DNA from: Mesorhizobium sp. B2-1-8
GTDB lineage: Bacteria; Pseudomonadota; Alphaproteobacteria; Rhizobiales; Rhizobiaceae
Length of the DNA stretch: 64,000 nt
Reading direction: 5' to 3'
NCBI RefSeq assembly: GCF_006442545.2
Contig: NZ_CP083952.1
Coordinates: 4,565,501 to 4,629,500, forward strand
In this document: in pieces, positions 52,774 to 61,393 of the stretch
Layout of the letters: the number at the start of each line of letters is the position of its first letter
Position numbering within the stretch: the first letter of the stretch is position 1
Notes under the pieces: model-generated
Seen by the model: only the letters and a program-made list of their open reading frames with translations
Told to the model about the DNA's origin: nothing
Databases searched by the model: none
Program-made: the position numbers and the translations under genes

Positions 52774-53658
52774 ATGACCAACAAGATTCTGGTGACCGGT
52801 GCAGCCGGCCATACCGGCGGCTATACCATCGAAGCGCTCCTCGCCAAGAGGCACAATGACATACGAGCCCTGGTGCGTTTGGACGATGACCGGGCGAAAG
52901 CTCTTCGCGAACGCGGCGTTGAAATTGTCGTGGGCAATCTCCTCGACCTCGATGCGGTGCGTGCCGCGCTGAAGGATGTCGACGCGGCCTATTTCGTGTA
53001 TCCGATCGAGCCGGGCCTGATCCAAGCGACGGCGTACTTCGCGCAAGCCGCGAAGGAGGCGAGCGTCAAGGCAATCGTGAACATGTCGCAGAAGTCGGCT
53101 CGTTCTGATGCGACCAGCCACGCCGCACAGGATCACTGGATCGGTGAGCGGGTGTTTGACTGGTCTGGCATTCCGACGACGCACTTGCGTCCGACCTTCT
53201 TCACCGACTGGCTACTTTACCCCTACCAAATGGCGTCGATCAGGCAAGGCAAGCTGCGGACGCCGTTTGGTATCGACAAGCACGCGCCGATCGCGGCAGA
53301 AGATCAGGGTCGGGTGATCGCCGCCATTCTCCTCGACCCGGAGGGACACGCCGGTCAAACCTATCCGCTTTACGGCCCTGTCGAGCTGACACAGAGCGAG
53401 GTTGCTGGAGTATTGTCCAAGGTCCTCGGCCGTACGATTGAATTCGAGCCGGTCTCGCTCGAACAGTTCCGTTTGGACGTCGAACAGCAGCTGAAGCGCC
53501 CCTTCCTAGCCCAGCACCTCTATGAGGTCGCGCGGGATCACGGGAACGGCGTTTTCGCGGGCACCAATGACATTGTCCGGTCGATTACCGGCAGCGAAGC
53601 CATGTCGGTCGAAGACTTCGTCCAGGCCAACCGGGTTGAATTCGAACTTGCCAGCTAA
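52774..53658 (+). CDS. NmrA-like NAD(P)-dependent atypical short-chain reductase
   Basis: A 294-residue protein from ATG at 52774, with GGGG-type ribosome binding site in front. The dinucleotide motif is ILVTGAAGHTGGYTIEALLA (GxxGxxG). AYFVYPIEPGLIQATAYFAQ and the later RPTFFTDWLLYPYQM are typical of NmrA/HSCARG or SDR-a5-like proteins. The catalytic Tyr-Lys pair of classical SDRs is not obvious, so it may be a redox sensor or an oxidoreductase acting on quinone or aldehyde substrates. Confidence 0.85.
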   Translation: MTNKILVTGAAGHTGGYTIEALLAKRHNDIRALVRLDDDRAKALRERGVEIVVGNLLDLDAVRAALKDVDAAYFVYPIEPGLIQATAYFAQAAKEASVKAIVNMSQKSARSDATSHAAQDHWIGERVFDWSGIPTTHLRPTFFTDWLLYPYQMASIRQGKLRTPFGIDKHAPIAAEDQGRVIAAILLDPEGHAGQTYPLYGPVELTQSEVAGVLSKVLGRTIEFEPVSLEQFRLDVEQQLKRPFLAQHLYEVARDHGNGVFAGTNDIVRSITGSEAMSVEDFVQANRVEFELAS

Positions 53659-53849
53659 AAGTCGGGGCAATCGCCCGATCCGGGCGCTCACCACGGCCTT
53701 GTCCCAACGATCATAGCTTTGTCCAAGAAATGGCCCGTCGTGATAGATACAACCGTGGCTGGAAAACTAGCGTTCGATCTCTGTAGGGTCGTGGTCTCAG
53801 CTCAACGCCTCTCGCGTACGCAGCCTCGGTTCATTCGAAAGGTACCACT

Positions 53850-54926
53850 ATGGGAGACGAGCTACCCATGCCTGATGTTTCGCGCCGCGATTTTCTCGTA
53901 GGTAGTGTCGCCGCAGGTGCAACTTTAATGGTGGGTAAAATGGCTGATGCTGCAATCCAGGGCGCCGCTGAAGGCTCTGCTTTCAAAGAGTATGACGTAA
54001 CAACCAACGGCATCACGCTGCATGTAACCGAACAGGGTGATGGGCCGGTAGTCCTGTTCTGCCATGGCTTCCCCGACACGTCCTATACCTGGCGCGGGCA
54101 AATGAAGGCCCTGTCGGCGACCGGCTACCGTTGCATAGCGCCCGATATGCGCGGCTACGGCAAGAGCTCCGCGCCGGCTGATCTGAATTTGTACACCCCG
54201 CTGCAAACGGCAGGCGACCTTGTCGGCCTGCTCGACGAGCTGAAGATCCCAACCGCTGTCATCGTTGGGCACGATTGGGGCGCAACCCACGCCTGGAACG
54301 CGGCAATGATGCGCCCAGATCGCTTTACCGCCATCTTCTGCCTTTCCGTTCCCTACACGCCACGAGGCGATGTCAGCGTGTTCGAGAAGATGCGCCAGAT
54401 TGGACATGGCGCCGACTTCTACATGTTCGAGCAAATGAAGCCGGAGGCGGATCGGCTCTGGAAAAACGCCGCGGTGACGATCCCCGGCATCCTCTACTGG
54501 GCGTCGGGCGCCGCCCCATCCGCCACGGCATGGAATCCCTTCGACCCCGCACGCAGCTTGCATCGCGCGGCGCCAGTTCCCCTGCCTGCCTGGGCTGAAA
54601 AGGACTACGTGGACCACAACATCGCCGAGTTTCAGCGCACCGGCTTTCATGGCGGCCTGAACTACTATCGAGGAGCGGAACCATGGTTTGCGCTGTCGGC
54701 GCCCTTCAAGGGCGCGAAGATATCTCAGCCGTCCTTCTTCATGACCGGCAAGGCCGACGGCCTGAAGATCCTCTATCCTTTGACCGAAGCTCAGCTCCGT
54801 GTCGGCCTCCCTGGTCTCGTCGGCACCTATGAGACTGATGGCGTCGGCCACTGGGTGCAGCACGAAGCGCCCCAGGCGGTGAACGAACAGCTTCTGAAGT
54901 TTCTCCACACGGTCAAGGCGGCGTAA
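53850..54926 (+). CDS. Tat-exported epoxide hydrolase-like alpha/beta hydrolase
   Basis: A 358-residue protein with a twin-arginine leader, SRRDFLVGSVAAGATLMVG, predicting export to the periplasm. The catalytic domain has HGFPDTSYTWR (HGxP oxyanion motif), PDMRGYGKSS, and the nucleophile elbow VGHDWGATHAW with Asp instead of Ser. NYYRGAEPWF contains a possible lid Tyr, and the base His is in TDGVGHWVQHEAP. These are features of soluble epoxide hydrolases. ATG at 53850 has AAAGG nearby; ATG at 53868 is also possible. Confidence 0.88.
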   Translation: MGDELPMPDVSRRDFLVGSVAAGATLMVGKMADAAIQGAAEGSAFKEYDVTTNGITLHVTEQGDGPVVLFCHGFPDTSYTWRGQMKALSATGYRCIAPDMRGYGKSSAPADLNLYTPLQTAGDLVGLLDELKIPTAVIVGHDWGATHAWNAAMMRPDRFTAIFCLSVPYTPRGDVSVFEKMRQIGHGADFYMFEQMKPEADRLWKNAAVTIPGILYWASGAAPSATAWNPFDPARSLHRAAPVPLPAWAEKDYVDHNIAEFQRTGFHGGLNYYRGAEPWFALSAPFKGAKISQPSFFMTGKADGLKILYPLTEAQLRVGLPGLVGTYETDGVGHWVQHEAPQAVNEQLLKFLHTVKAA

Positions 54927-55023
54927 GCTGCCTCGTTGCCCCGGCATGAAACACATCCTCGCCCATAGCCCTGGCGGTCTCGCTTCTCGCCTCGGCCTTT
55001 ACGGCACAAGGTTCCCCACTGCC

Positions 55024-55380
55024 ATGACTGTACCGACCACAAAAATCCTTGCCATTGGCACCCTCAATGCTGCGTTGTCGCCAGACGAGCGGAAAGCCAT
55101 CATGCCGGCCGAGGTCAGGCAGACGGTGGCCTTCTATCTGGATGGCAAGATCGATCAGTGGTGGTTCCGCCAGGACGGTAGCGGCGTGGTGTTCTTGATG
55201 AACGTCATTTCCGTCTCCGACGCACACGCGCTGCTCGAAGCCCTTCCGCTTGGCGTTGCCAAACGCATGACCTTTGAGCTCATGCCACTTGGTCCGCTCT
55301 ATCCCTTGCACGTGCTTCTCCAAGCACCGCCAAGCTTGGCGGTGCTTGATGCAGGCACCGACACTGGGGAAGCTCAATAG
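55024..55380 (+). CDS. Muconolactone isomerase-like small protein
   Basis: A 118-residue protein resembling the muconolactone delta-isomerase superfamily: LSPDERKAIMPAEVRQTVAF, GKIDQWWFRQDGSGVVFLMN and DAHALLEALPLGVAKRMTFE. Such ferredoxin-like dimers isomerise lactones in aromatic breakdown or act as structural partners. ATG at 55024 was preferred over 54946. A perfect 28-base palindrome lies within the last part of the gene. It is transcribed with the neighbouring hydrolase and dehydrogenase genes. Confidence 0.7.
   Translation: MTVPTTKILAIGTLNAALSPDERKAIMPAEVRQTVAFYLDGKIDQWWFRQDGSGVVFLMNVISVSDAHALLEALPLGVAKRMTFELMPLGPLYPLHVLLQAPPSLAVLDAGTDTGEAQ
55321..55348. promoter_or_regulatory. 28-bp perfect palindrome near the 3' end of the isomerase-like gene
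   Basis: The arm CAAGCACCGCCAAG is mirrored exactly with no spacer. It lies inside codons of the C-terminal tail, 70 bases before the aldehyde dehydrogenase start. It could be a regulator site or an RNA hairpin that ends or tunes transcription between the two genes. Confidence 0.6.
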
Positions 55381-55418
55381 CCCGACGGTGGAGGCAAATC
55401 GGCTACTAAGGAACGACG

Positions 55419-56990
55419 ATGGGTTCGAATATCACCGGAGACCTGCTCATTGGTGGACAGGCCGTAAGCAAATCGGAGCGCGTATCGTATGCCGTCGATC
55501 CCGAAACGGGTGAGGCACTGGGGCCTGAATTTGTCCCAGCGGCGGCACCCGACGTGGATCGCGCGGCGGAACTTGCTTGGTCAGCGTTCGATTCCTTTCG
55601 CCTCACTGACGTTGAAATGAGGGCTCAACTGCTCGACTTCATAGCCGCGAAGTTCGAGGGCCTGGGCGACATCTTGCTTGAACGTGGTATGCGAGAGACC
55701 GGTCTGTCCCGAGGCCGGCTGGAAAGTGAGCGCGCCCGAACGGTCTATCAGCTTCGCCTCTTTGCGAAGGTGGTCCGCGATCGGCAATATCTGGACCTCG
55801 TGCTCGACCCCGCACAACCACACCGGCTTCCGGCGCCGAAGCCTGAGTTGCGAATGCGCCAGATACCGATCGGCCCCGTGGCCATCTTCGGCGCGAGCAA
55901 CTTTCCGTTCGCCTTTTCGGTCGCGGGGGGGGACACCGCCTCCGCACTCGCCGCCGGCTGCCCCGTCATAGTGAAAGGCCATCCCGCGCATCCCGGCACC
56001 AGCGAACTGGTCGGCCGAGAGATCCAAGCCGCCGTGCGCGAGCTTGGCCTCCCTGAAGGCGTGTTTTCCCTCTTAACTGGCGCGATCGAGCCCGGTACCG
56101 CGCTGGTGATGCACCCTCGCATCAAGGCGGTCGGCTTCACCGGATCGAGGAGCGGTGGCTTGGCGCTCATGGCGCTGGCGGCAGCACGTCCAGAACCGAT
56201 CCCGGTCTATGCCGAGATGAGCAGCATCAATCCGGTGTTCTTGCTGCCTGATGCCCTGGCAGCGCGCGCGCCCGATATCGCGGCCGGATATGTTGCCTCC
56301 CTCACGCTCGGCTCAGGTCAGTTCTGCACCAATCCCGGCGTCGTTCTCGCCATCGACGGTCCAAGCCTCAATCAGTTCATCGGTTTCGCCAAAGCGGCTG
56401 TCGAAAACGTGGCGCCGGCGCCGATGTTGACGGCCGGCATTCATGCTGCATTCGAGAAGGGGCTGTCGGTCTTCCTGGCTCATGCCGGCGTGAAACTCGA
56501 AGCCCGCGGAGCAAGCGGTCAAGGCGCCAACCGGACGCGTGCTGCGATTCTTTCGACCGATGCCAGTATCTTCCTGAGTGATCAAACCCTAGCGCATGAA
56601 GTTTTTGGCGCGTCATCGCTAATAATCCGCTGCGCCGACGAAGCCCAACTCGCCGAGGTCGCCGAACAACTGGAAGGTCAATTGACCGCCACCCTTCATC
56701 TCGAGCGTTCCGACTATACCATCGCGCGCCATCTCATACCGGTGCTCGAACGCAAGGTCGGGAGACTGATTGCGAATGGCTGGCCGACAAGTGTCGAAGT
56801 CAGCCCGGCCATGGTGCATGGCGGGCCATTTCCGTCAACCTCGGACAGCCGCGGCACGTCGGTCGGGACAACGGCGATCCGCCGCTTCCTGAGACCGGTT
56901 TGCTACCAAGATTTTCCACTCGATCTCCTTCCCGTCGACCTGCGAGAGACTACTGCGACAGCGCAAGCAGCGCCACGGCTTCCCTATTGA
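55419..56990 (+). CDS. Aldehyde dehydrogenase, alpha-ketoglutaric-semialdehyde type
   Basis: A 523-residue NAD(P)-dependent dehydrogenase of the KGSADH group. The cofactor region has PVAIFGASNFPFAFSVAGGD followed by TASALAAGCPVIVKGHPAHP, characteristic of this group. Then GFTGSRSGGLALM is the nucleotide loop, Glu in PVYAEMSSINP, and the catalytic Cys in LGSGQFCTNPG. The usual role is oxidation of 2,5-dioxovalerate from sugar-acid or hydroxyproline breakdown, or of other aldehydes. Start ATG at 55419 follows AAGGAAC. Confidence 0.92.
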   Translation: MGSNITGDLLIGGQAVSKSERVSYAVDPETGEALGPEFVPAAAPDVDRAAELAWSAFDSFRLTDVEMRAQLLDFIAAKFEGLGDILLERGMRETGLSRGRLESERARTVYQLRLFAKVVRDRQYLDLVLDPAQPHRLPAPKPELRMRQIPIGPVAIFGASNFPFAFSVAGGDTASALAAGCPVIVKGHPAHPGTSELVGREIQAAVRELGLPEGVFSLLTGAIEPGTALVMHPRIKAVGFTGSRSGGLALMALAAARPEPIPVYAEMSSINPVFLLPDALAARAPDIAAGYVASLTLGSGQFCTNPGVVLAIDGPSLNQFIGFAKAAVENVAPAPMLTAGIHAAFEKGLSVFLAHAGVKLEARGASGQGANRTRAAILSTDASIFLSDQTLAHEVFGASSLIIRCADEAQLAEVAEQLEGQLTATLHLERSDYTIARHLIPVLERKVGRLIANGWPTSVEVSPAMVHGGPFPSTSDSRGTSVGTTAIRRFLRPVCYQDFPLDLLPVDLRETTATAQAAPRLPY

Positions 56991-57002
56991 AAGACATATG
57001 TG

Positions 57003-58151
57003 ATGAACTCCAAAACCTCCAACCCTGAATCAAAAAAAGGTGCGTTGATCATGTCTCGACGCCTGGTGCTCGCCGGCATGGCCGGCGTCGTTGTGGCCGG
57101 CCAGGCGGGTGCCGCGCTGGCTCGGCACAAGGGAGGTTCTGGCCTCGTCGGACGGAAGTTCAGCACGCCGCGTCACACCACTTTCTACTGGGAAGCCGGA
57201 CCCGCCCGGGGCCCATTGATGATCTTCGTTCACGGCTGGCCTGAACTCGGTCTCATGTGGCGCGCGCAGGTCGAGTTCTTTGCGGCCCGTGGCTGGCACT
57301 GTGTCGCCCCGGACATGCGGGGCTACGGTGCATCCTCGGTGCCCGGCAAAGCCGAGGACTATGCGCTCAGCGAAATCGTTCAGGACATGGTCGAACTTCA
57401 TGACCATTTCGGCGGCAAACCTGCAGTGTGGGTCGGCCACGATTTGGGGAGCCCTGTGATCGGAGCACTGGCCGCCCACCACTCCAAGCGCTGCCGTGGC
57501 CTCGGGCTTATTTCGGTGCCCTATTCACCAGACGCTTTCGCTCTTTCCAGTGTTCTCCCTCTCGTGGACCGGACGCTCTACCCGGCTGACCAGTACCCAG
57601 ACGGACAGTGGGATTATTACCGGTTCTACCTGACCAACTTTGATCAGGCAGTCGCAGATTTCGACGCCGATGTAGCGCGCTCGCTGTCGATCATCTACCG
57701 CAGCGGCTCGCCGGATTCGGTCGGCAGGGCGTACAGATCCGCGATGATCACGAAGAACGGAGGATGGTTCGGCACCGCCCACCGCGCTCCAGACATTCAA
57801 CCCGATCCCGCGATCTGGTCGGCCGGCGATTTCGACGCCCTGGTGAAGGCTTTCCGGGTAACCGGTTTCCGTCCAGGTAATTCCTGGTACCTCAACGACG
57901 ACGCCAATATAGCGTACGCACGCGCAGCGCCTGACCGTGGCCGCATAGCGCAACCGGTCCTGTTCATCAACGGCGACTGGGATGGCATCTGTGACATCAC
58001 GCGATCCCACCTTGGCGATCCGATGCGCGAGAAATGCGCTGATCTGTCCATAACAACCCTGGAGGGCGCCCACTGGCTACCCCTCGAGCGCGCGGCTGAG
58101 ACGAACCAGGCCTTGGAGAATTGGCTGTCCGCCAAAGGGCTCAAGGCCTGA
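57003..58151 (+). CDS. Exported epoxide hydrolase-like alpha/beta hydrolase
   Basis: A 382-residue protein with a long N-terminal leader, including MSRRLVLAGMAGVVVAGQAG and an Ala-rich cleavage site, so probably Tat-exported. The catalytic domain has VHGWPELGLMWR, PDMRGYGASS, and nucleophile elbow VGHDLGSPVIGA with Asp. The C-terminal base region is TTLEGAHWLPLERAAE. The residues fit epoxide hydrolases or dehalogenases of the Cif-like exported group. A start at the ATG of residue 17 (57051) is an alternative. It follows the aldehyde dehydrogenase stop by 12 bases. Confidence 0.85.
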   Translation: MNSKTSNPESKKGALIMSRRLVLAGMAGVVVAGQAGAALARHKGGSGLVGRKFSTPRHTTFYWEAGPARGPLMIFVHGWPELGLMWRAQVEFFAARGWHCVAPDMRGYGASSVPGKAEDYALSEIVQDMVELHDHFGGKPAVWVGHDLGSPVIGALAAHHSKRCRGLGLISVPYSPDAFALSSVLPLVDRTLYPADQYPDGQWDYYRFYLTNFDQAVADFDADVARSLSIIYRSGSPDSVGRAYRSAMITKNGGWFGTAHRAPDIQPDPAIWSAGDFDALVKAFRVTGFRPGNSWYLNDDANIAYARAAPDRGRIAQPVLFINGDWDGICDITRSHLGDPMREKCADLSITTLEGAHWLPLERAAETNQALENWLSAKGLKA

Positions 58152-58190
58152 AACCAAGCCTGCTTTCCTTGAGCTTCGAAGGAGTGTCAG

Positions 58191-58640
58191 ATGTCAACGA
58201 ATTCCCCCGCACCGAAAGCCTCAACGTCCTTCGTGTCATGGCAGGCCAATCATGCCGGCATCATCGTCGGCAATCTGGATGACGCCATCGCGTGGTACAG
58301 CGAAAAGCTCGATCTGCGGTTCGAGCGCCGATGGGCAATCGGGGAGAAGCAGTTCGCTTGGCTGGAGGCAGCCGCTGCCCCTGGCTTTATCATTGAATTG
58401 TTGTGCGGCCCCGGACAGGACCACTCGGCGGCACACGAGGGAGGCGATCCGTCGTTTACCTTTCGCCACCACTTGGGCTTTCACGTGGCAAGCGTCGATG
58501 CGAGCGTCAAAGAACTCGCGCAACGCAGCGTCTCGGTCGTAGCGGAGCCTCGGGACGTCGTGGGGGCGGCCAACCGGGTCGCCTTCTTCACGGATCCCTG
58601 GGGCAATCTGTTCGAAGTGACCGAAAAGATTACCGTGTGA
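58191..58640 (+). CDS. VOC (glyoxalase/bleomycin-resistance) superfamily protein
   Basis: A 149-residue metal-dependent protein: WQANHAGIIVGNLDDAIAWY SEKLD-type first module (His ligand), FIIELLCGPG with Glu, HHLGFHVASVDASVKELAQR with a second His, and FFTDPWGNLFEVTEK with the final Glu. These are the four ligand positions of glyoxalase-like enzymes. The substrate is unknown. GGAGT sits ahead of the ATG. It is the last of a gene string beginning at 53850. Confidence 0.88.
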   Translation: MSTNSPAPKASTSFVSWQANHAGIIVGNLDDAIAWYSEKLDLRFERRWAIGEKQFAWLEAAAAPGFIIELLCGPGQDHSAAHEGGDPSFTFRHHLGFHVASVDASVKELAQRSVSVVAEPRDVVGAANRVAFFTDPWGNLFEVTEKITV

Positions 58641-58976
58641 TCGATCTGCCCAACCACGGCGTGAATCGCGCCCGCCTTTTCAGTGAAAGCACGGCAAGAA
58701 CGATGACCAAGATTGTCTATCACTTCCTCCAGCATGAACGCGGTTGGGCTTGCAAGGCCGACGGTACGTTTTCCAAGGCCTCGTCAAACCATGACAGGGC
58801 TTCAGCCACGGCGCGCGGCCAGTGAGCAGTTGATGGTGGCCCTCGATCAGGAGCCAGCACGAATCCGATAATGGCATGACGAACTGGCGCGGCGATGATC
58901 CTCCTATCGTTGCCATCGACGGGTAGAACAATGCTGGAGACAGCGCAGACAACGAACGAAAGCTGAGGAGGGACTG
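58641..58976. other. Intergenic region upstream of the TetR gene
   Basis: About 336 bases. A minus-strand frame reads HWPRAVAEALSWFDEAL, which might be a remnant of a hydrolase C-terminus, but the surroundings are disrupted. A strong GGAGGG ribosome binding site sits before the TetR ATG. Operators for TetR are expected here but no clear palindrome was found. Confidence 0.3.
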
Positions 58977-59558
58977 ATGCGGCATCCTGCAGCCGAAAAA
59001 GCGGCCAAACACCGGAAAATCCTGGAAAGTGCGACGCGCCTGTTCAAGGAGCGGGGATTCAACAGTGTCAGCGTGGACATAATAATGGAGGCAGCAGGAC
59101 TGACTCGGCGCGGTTTCTCCAGCCACTTCAAGTCGAAGAGCGAATTGATCGAAACTGTTGTCACTATTGGCGCCGAGCAATCATTGGCGCTTGCCAAATC
59201 ATTTGTTGCGGGCGGCGACGGCAGGGCCGAGTTCGTAATGAACTACCTGTCGAAGGAGCGGGTGGCCGGCGCGGCCGAGGGTACGATCGAATCGACCTTG
59301 GCGACCGACATCGCGCGCGATCCCGTACTGCATGCAATTTTCGCCCAGCATCTGAACTTGATGATTGAGGAAATCCGGCGACGTTTCGTTCGAGGTGACG
59401 CGCCGCACCCCAATAATGAGGCCATTTGCCTGCTGTGCGTGCTAGTGGGCGCGGCGCAACTGGCGCGCGCGTCGAAAGACGAAGAGATGAAATACAAGAT
59501 TGTCCAGGCTGTCAGGCGTACGGCCGACAGCCAGGGCCTTCAACACAAACGCAAATAG
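58977..59558 (+). CDS. TetR-family transcriptional regulator
   Basis: A 193-residue repressor with an N-terminal HTH: KILESATRLFKERGFNSVSV followed by DIIMEAAGLTRRGFSSHFKS. The remainder is helical ligand-binding sequence (LASTDIAR-like segment LATDIARDPVLHAIFAQHLN). The adjacent MFS exporter gene starts 128 bases downstream on the same strand, a usual repressor-pump pairing; the exported-hydrolase genes upstream could also be under its control, as with CifR and Cif. Confidence 0.9.
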   Translation: MRHPAAEKAAKHRKILESATRLFKERGFNSVSVDIIMEAAGLTRRGFSSHFKSKSELIETVVTIGAEQSLALAKSFVAGGDGRAEFVMNYLSKERVAGAAEGTIESTLATDIARDPVLHAIFAQHLNLMIEEIRRRFVRGDAPHPNNEAICLLCVLVGAAQLARASKDEEMKYKIVQAVRRTADSQGLQHKRK

Positions 59559-59686
59559 CCAGAGGTCCTTCGCGGGATGGAAATGAGTATGCACGCCACA
59601 GTCAAAAAAACGACGCCCGCCAGAGCCTGCCCGATAAAGGGTCGAGCCGCCGGCGCAATGCCCCTACAGCAGAGCTGGGCGTGATA

Positions 59687-60880
59687 ATGGAACTGGCCAT
59701 CAAAGCTCAAGTTCTGCCAGCCACGTCGACCCTTGCGGATTGGCTGCGGGTTGTCATCGTGACCGCCGGCACCTTCACAATGGTGACCAGCGAATTCCTG
59801 CCCGTCGGTCTCCTCACCCGCATCGCCACGGACGTGCATCGAACGCCTGGCGAACTCGGTCTGATGGTGACTACGCCTGGCCTGACGGCGGCCTTCGTGG
59901 CCCCCCTGTCCGCGGTTTTGCTCCACAAATTCGACCGCCGATTAATTCTGGTCGGCTTAACACTCCTTATAGCGCTGGCCGACCTCCTGGTGGCCTCGGT
60001 AAGTGACTTCTCCATGATCCTCCTGGGGCGCATCATGCTGGGCGCCGCCGTTGGCGCGTTCTGGTCCTATTCGGCCGACGTTGGCAGGCGTCTGGTCGCT
60101 CCACAGGATGGCAACCTCGCGGTCGCGATCATTCTGGGCGGCATTTCGATTGGCACAGTTGTTGGGGTTCCGCTCGGCGCCCTCCTCGGCGACCTTGCCG
60201 GGTGGCGGTTCGCCTTTGCGTCGGTAGTGGCCATCGGCGCCGTCGTAGCTGTCCTCCAGCTCTTTGTTCTGCCGCCCTTGCCCAACAATCAGGGCGACGG
60301 GAAACTCGATTTCGCGGGGCTGTGGAGAGTTCCCGGCTTGAAGATCGGGTTCCTGGCGATTACGCTGGTCGTACTAGGCCATTTTGCTGGCTACACCTAT
60401 CTGGAGGATTTTGTTCAAGGGGCCGCGAAGCCGACGGCCGCACAGTTGAGCTGGATCCTCGCCGCCTATGGTGCGGCGGGTCTTTTCGGAACCCTTGCCG
60501 GCGAGCGATTGACCCGGCAAACGCCAAGGTTCGCCTTGCCGATCGTCGCCGCCTTGCTTGCGGGGGCACTACTCTGGTGTCTGAGCATGCCGCATTCCTG
60601 GCTTGCCATCCTGGCGCCGGTGATGTTCTGGGGGGCGGCGTACGGAGCCTTGCCGGTTTGCTCGCGGATTTGGCTGTACAGAGTGGCACCAAGGCAGGCC
60701 GAGTTGGTGTCGGCCTTCTACGTCACTGTCTTTCAATTCGCGTTGGCAGCGGGCGCGTTCAGTGGCGGTCTGATCGTCGACCGCGCTGGCATTCCAGCGA
60801 CCCTGGCTTACGGCGCGGCCGCAGCGGTCATCGGCTGCGTGATCATGCTTATCACTTCCAGTCCACGGGCTCCCGCCTGA
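59687..60880 (+). CDS. MFS exporter, DHA1 / sugar-efflux type
   Basis: A 397-residue 12-helix transporter. Typical pieces are VTAGTFTMVTSEFLPVGLLT (helix 1), TPGLTAAFVAPLSAVLLHKF, LLGRIMLGAAVGAFWSYSAD, GGISIGTVVGVPLGALLGDL (antiporter-type helix 5) and YVTVFQFALAAGAFSGGLIV. ATG at 59687 was chosen since it lies just ahead of the first helix; the upstream frame overlaps the TetR gene and looks non-coding. It probably exports a small toxic compound and is regulated by the neighbouring TetR. Confidence 0.88.
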   Translation: MELAIKAQVLPATSTLADWLRVVIVTAGTFTMVTSEFLPVGLLTRIATDVHRTPGELGLMVTTPGLTAAFVAPLSAVLLHKFDRRLILVGLTLLIALADLLVASVSDFSMILLGRIMLGAAVGAFWSYSADVGRRLVAPQDGNLAVAIILGGISIGTVVGVPLGALLGDLAGWRFAFASVVAIGAVVAVLQLFVLPPLPNNQGDGKLDFAGLWRVPGLKIGFLAITLVVLGHFAGYTYLEDFVQGAAKPTAAQLSWILAAYGAAGLFGTLAGERLTRQTPRFALPIVAALLAGALLWCLSMPHSWLAILAPVMFWGAAYGALPVCSRIWLYRVAPRQAELVSAFYVTVFQFALAAGAFSGGLIVDRAGIPATLAYGAAAAVIGCVIMLITSSPRAPA

Positions 60881-61041
60881 GCCGGATGTGCCGGCCCGTG
60901 GAGCGAGGCTGCGAACCCTAAAAGTCACCGCCTGAGGTACCACAGCTTGCCGCCGAGCGACCAATCGGCCAAGTTTCGATCGGATTTCTTGCCGATGAGG
61001 CAATAGCAGGACAAGCACACGACGACAGACCGCCCACGCAT

Positions 61042-61336
61042 TGCATGACCGTCTCGGTCCGCGCATGATTGCGCTGGCCAACAAGGCTACGACGCCGACC
61101 GCATCCGAGAGTTGACCCATGACCAAGGCGCCACGCCCAACATACCTCCGAAGGACAATCGCCGCTGGAAGCACTGCTTCAGCAAACGATTCGACCGCGA
61201 GCGCAACCTGATCAACTTCTCCAAGCTAAAGCACTTCCGGGTTGCCAACCGAGACGAAAGGCCCGCCGCCAAATTCGTCGCGATGTTTAACTCGCCTCAG
61301 TGCGGCTGTGGCCCCGCGTATGAATCTACGGTCTAA
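61042..61336 (+). pseudogene. Remnant of an IS5-family transposase
   Basis: The strand encodes the end of an IS5-type transposase: MIALANKG, then (shifted frame) YDADRIREL, then THDQGATPNIPPKDNRRWKH, FDRERNLINFSKLKHFRVAN and AAKFVAMF. The missing base in ACAAGGCTACGACGC breaks the frame at the GYDAD motif. Only the C-terminal third remains, so this is an inactive fragment. Confidence 0.75.
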
Positions 61337-61393
61337 CTAAGCTAGACTGGCATCGTAGCGCCGAGGGTTGGAAACACCACGAACGGCGCGGTC

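Noticed and set aside
58680..59180. Minus-strand frame opposite the TetR gene start
   Set aside because: It overlaps a convincing TetR gene and the readable hydrolase-like words fall in a different frame, so at most a remnant.
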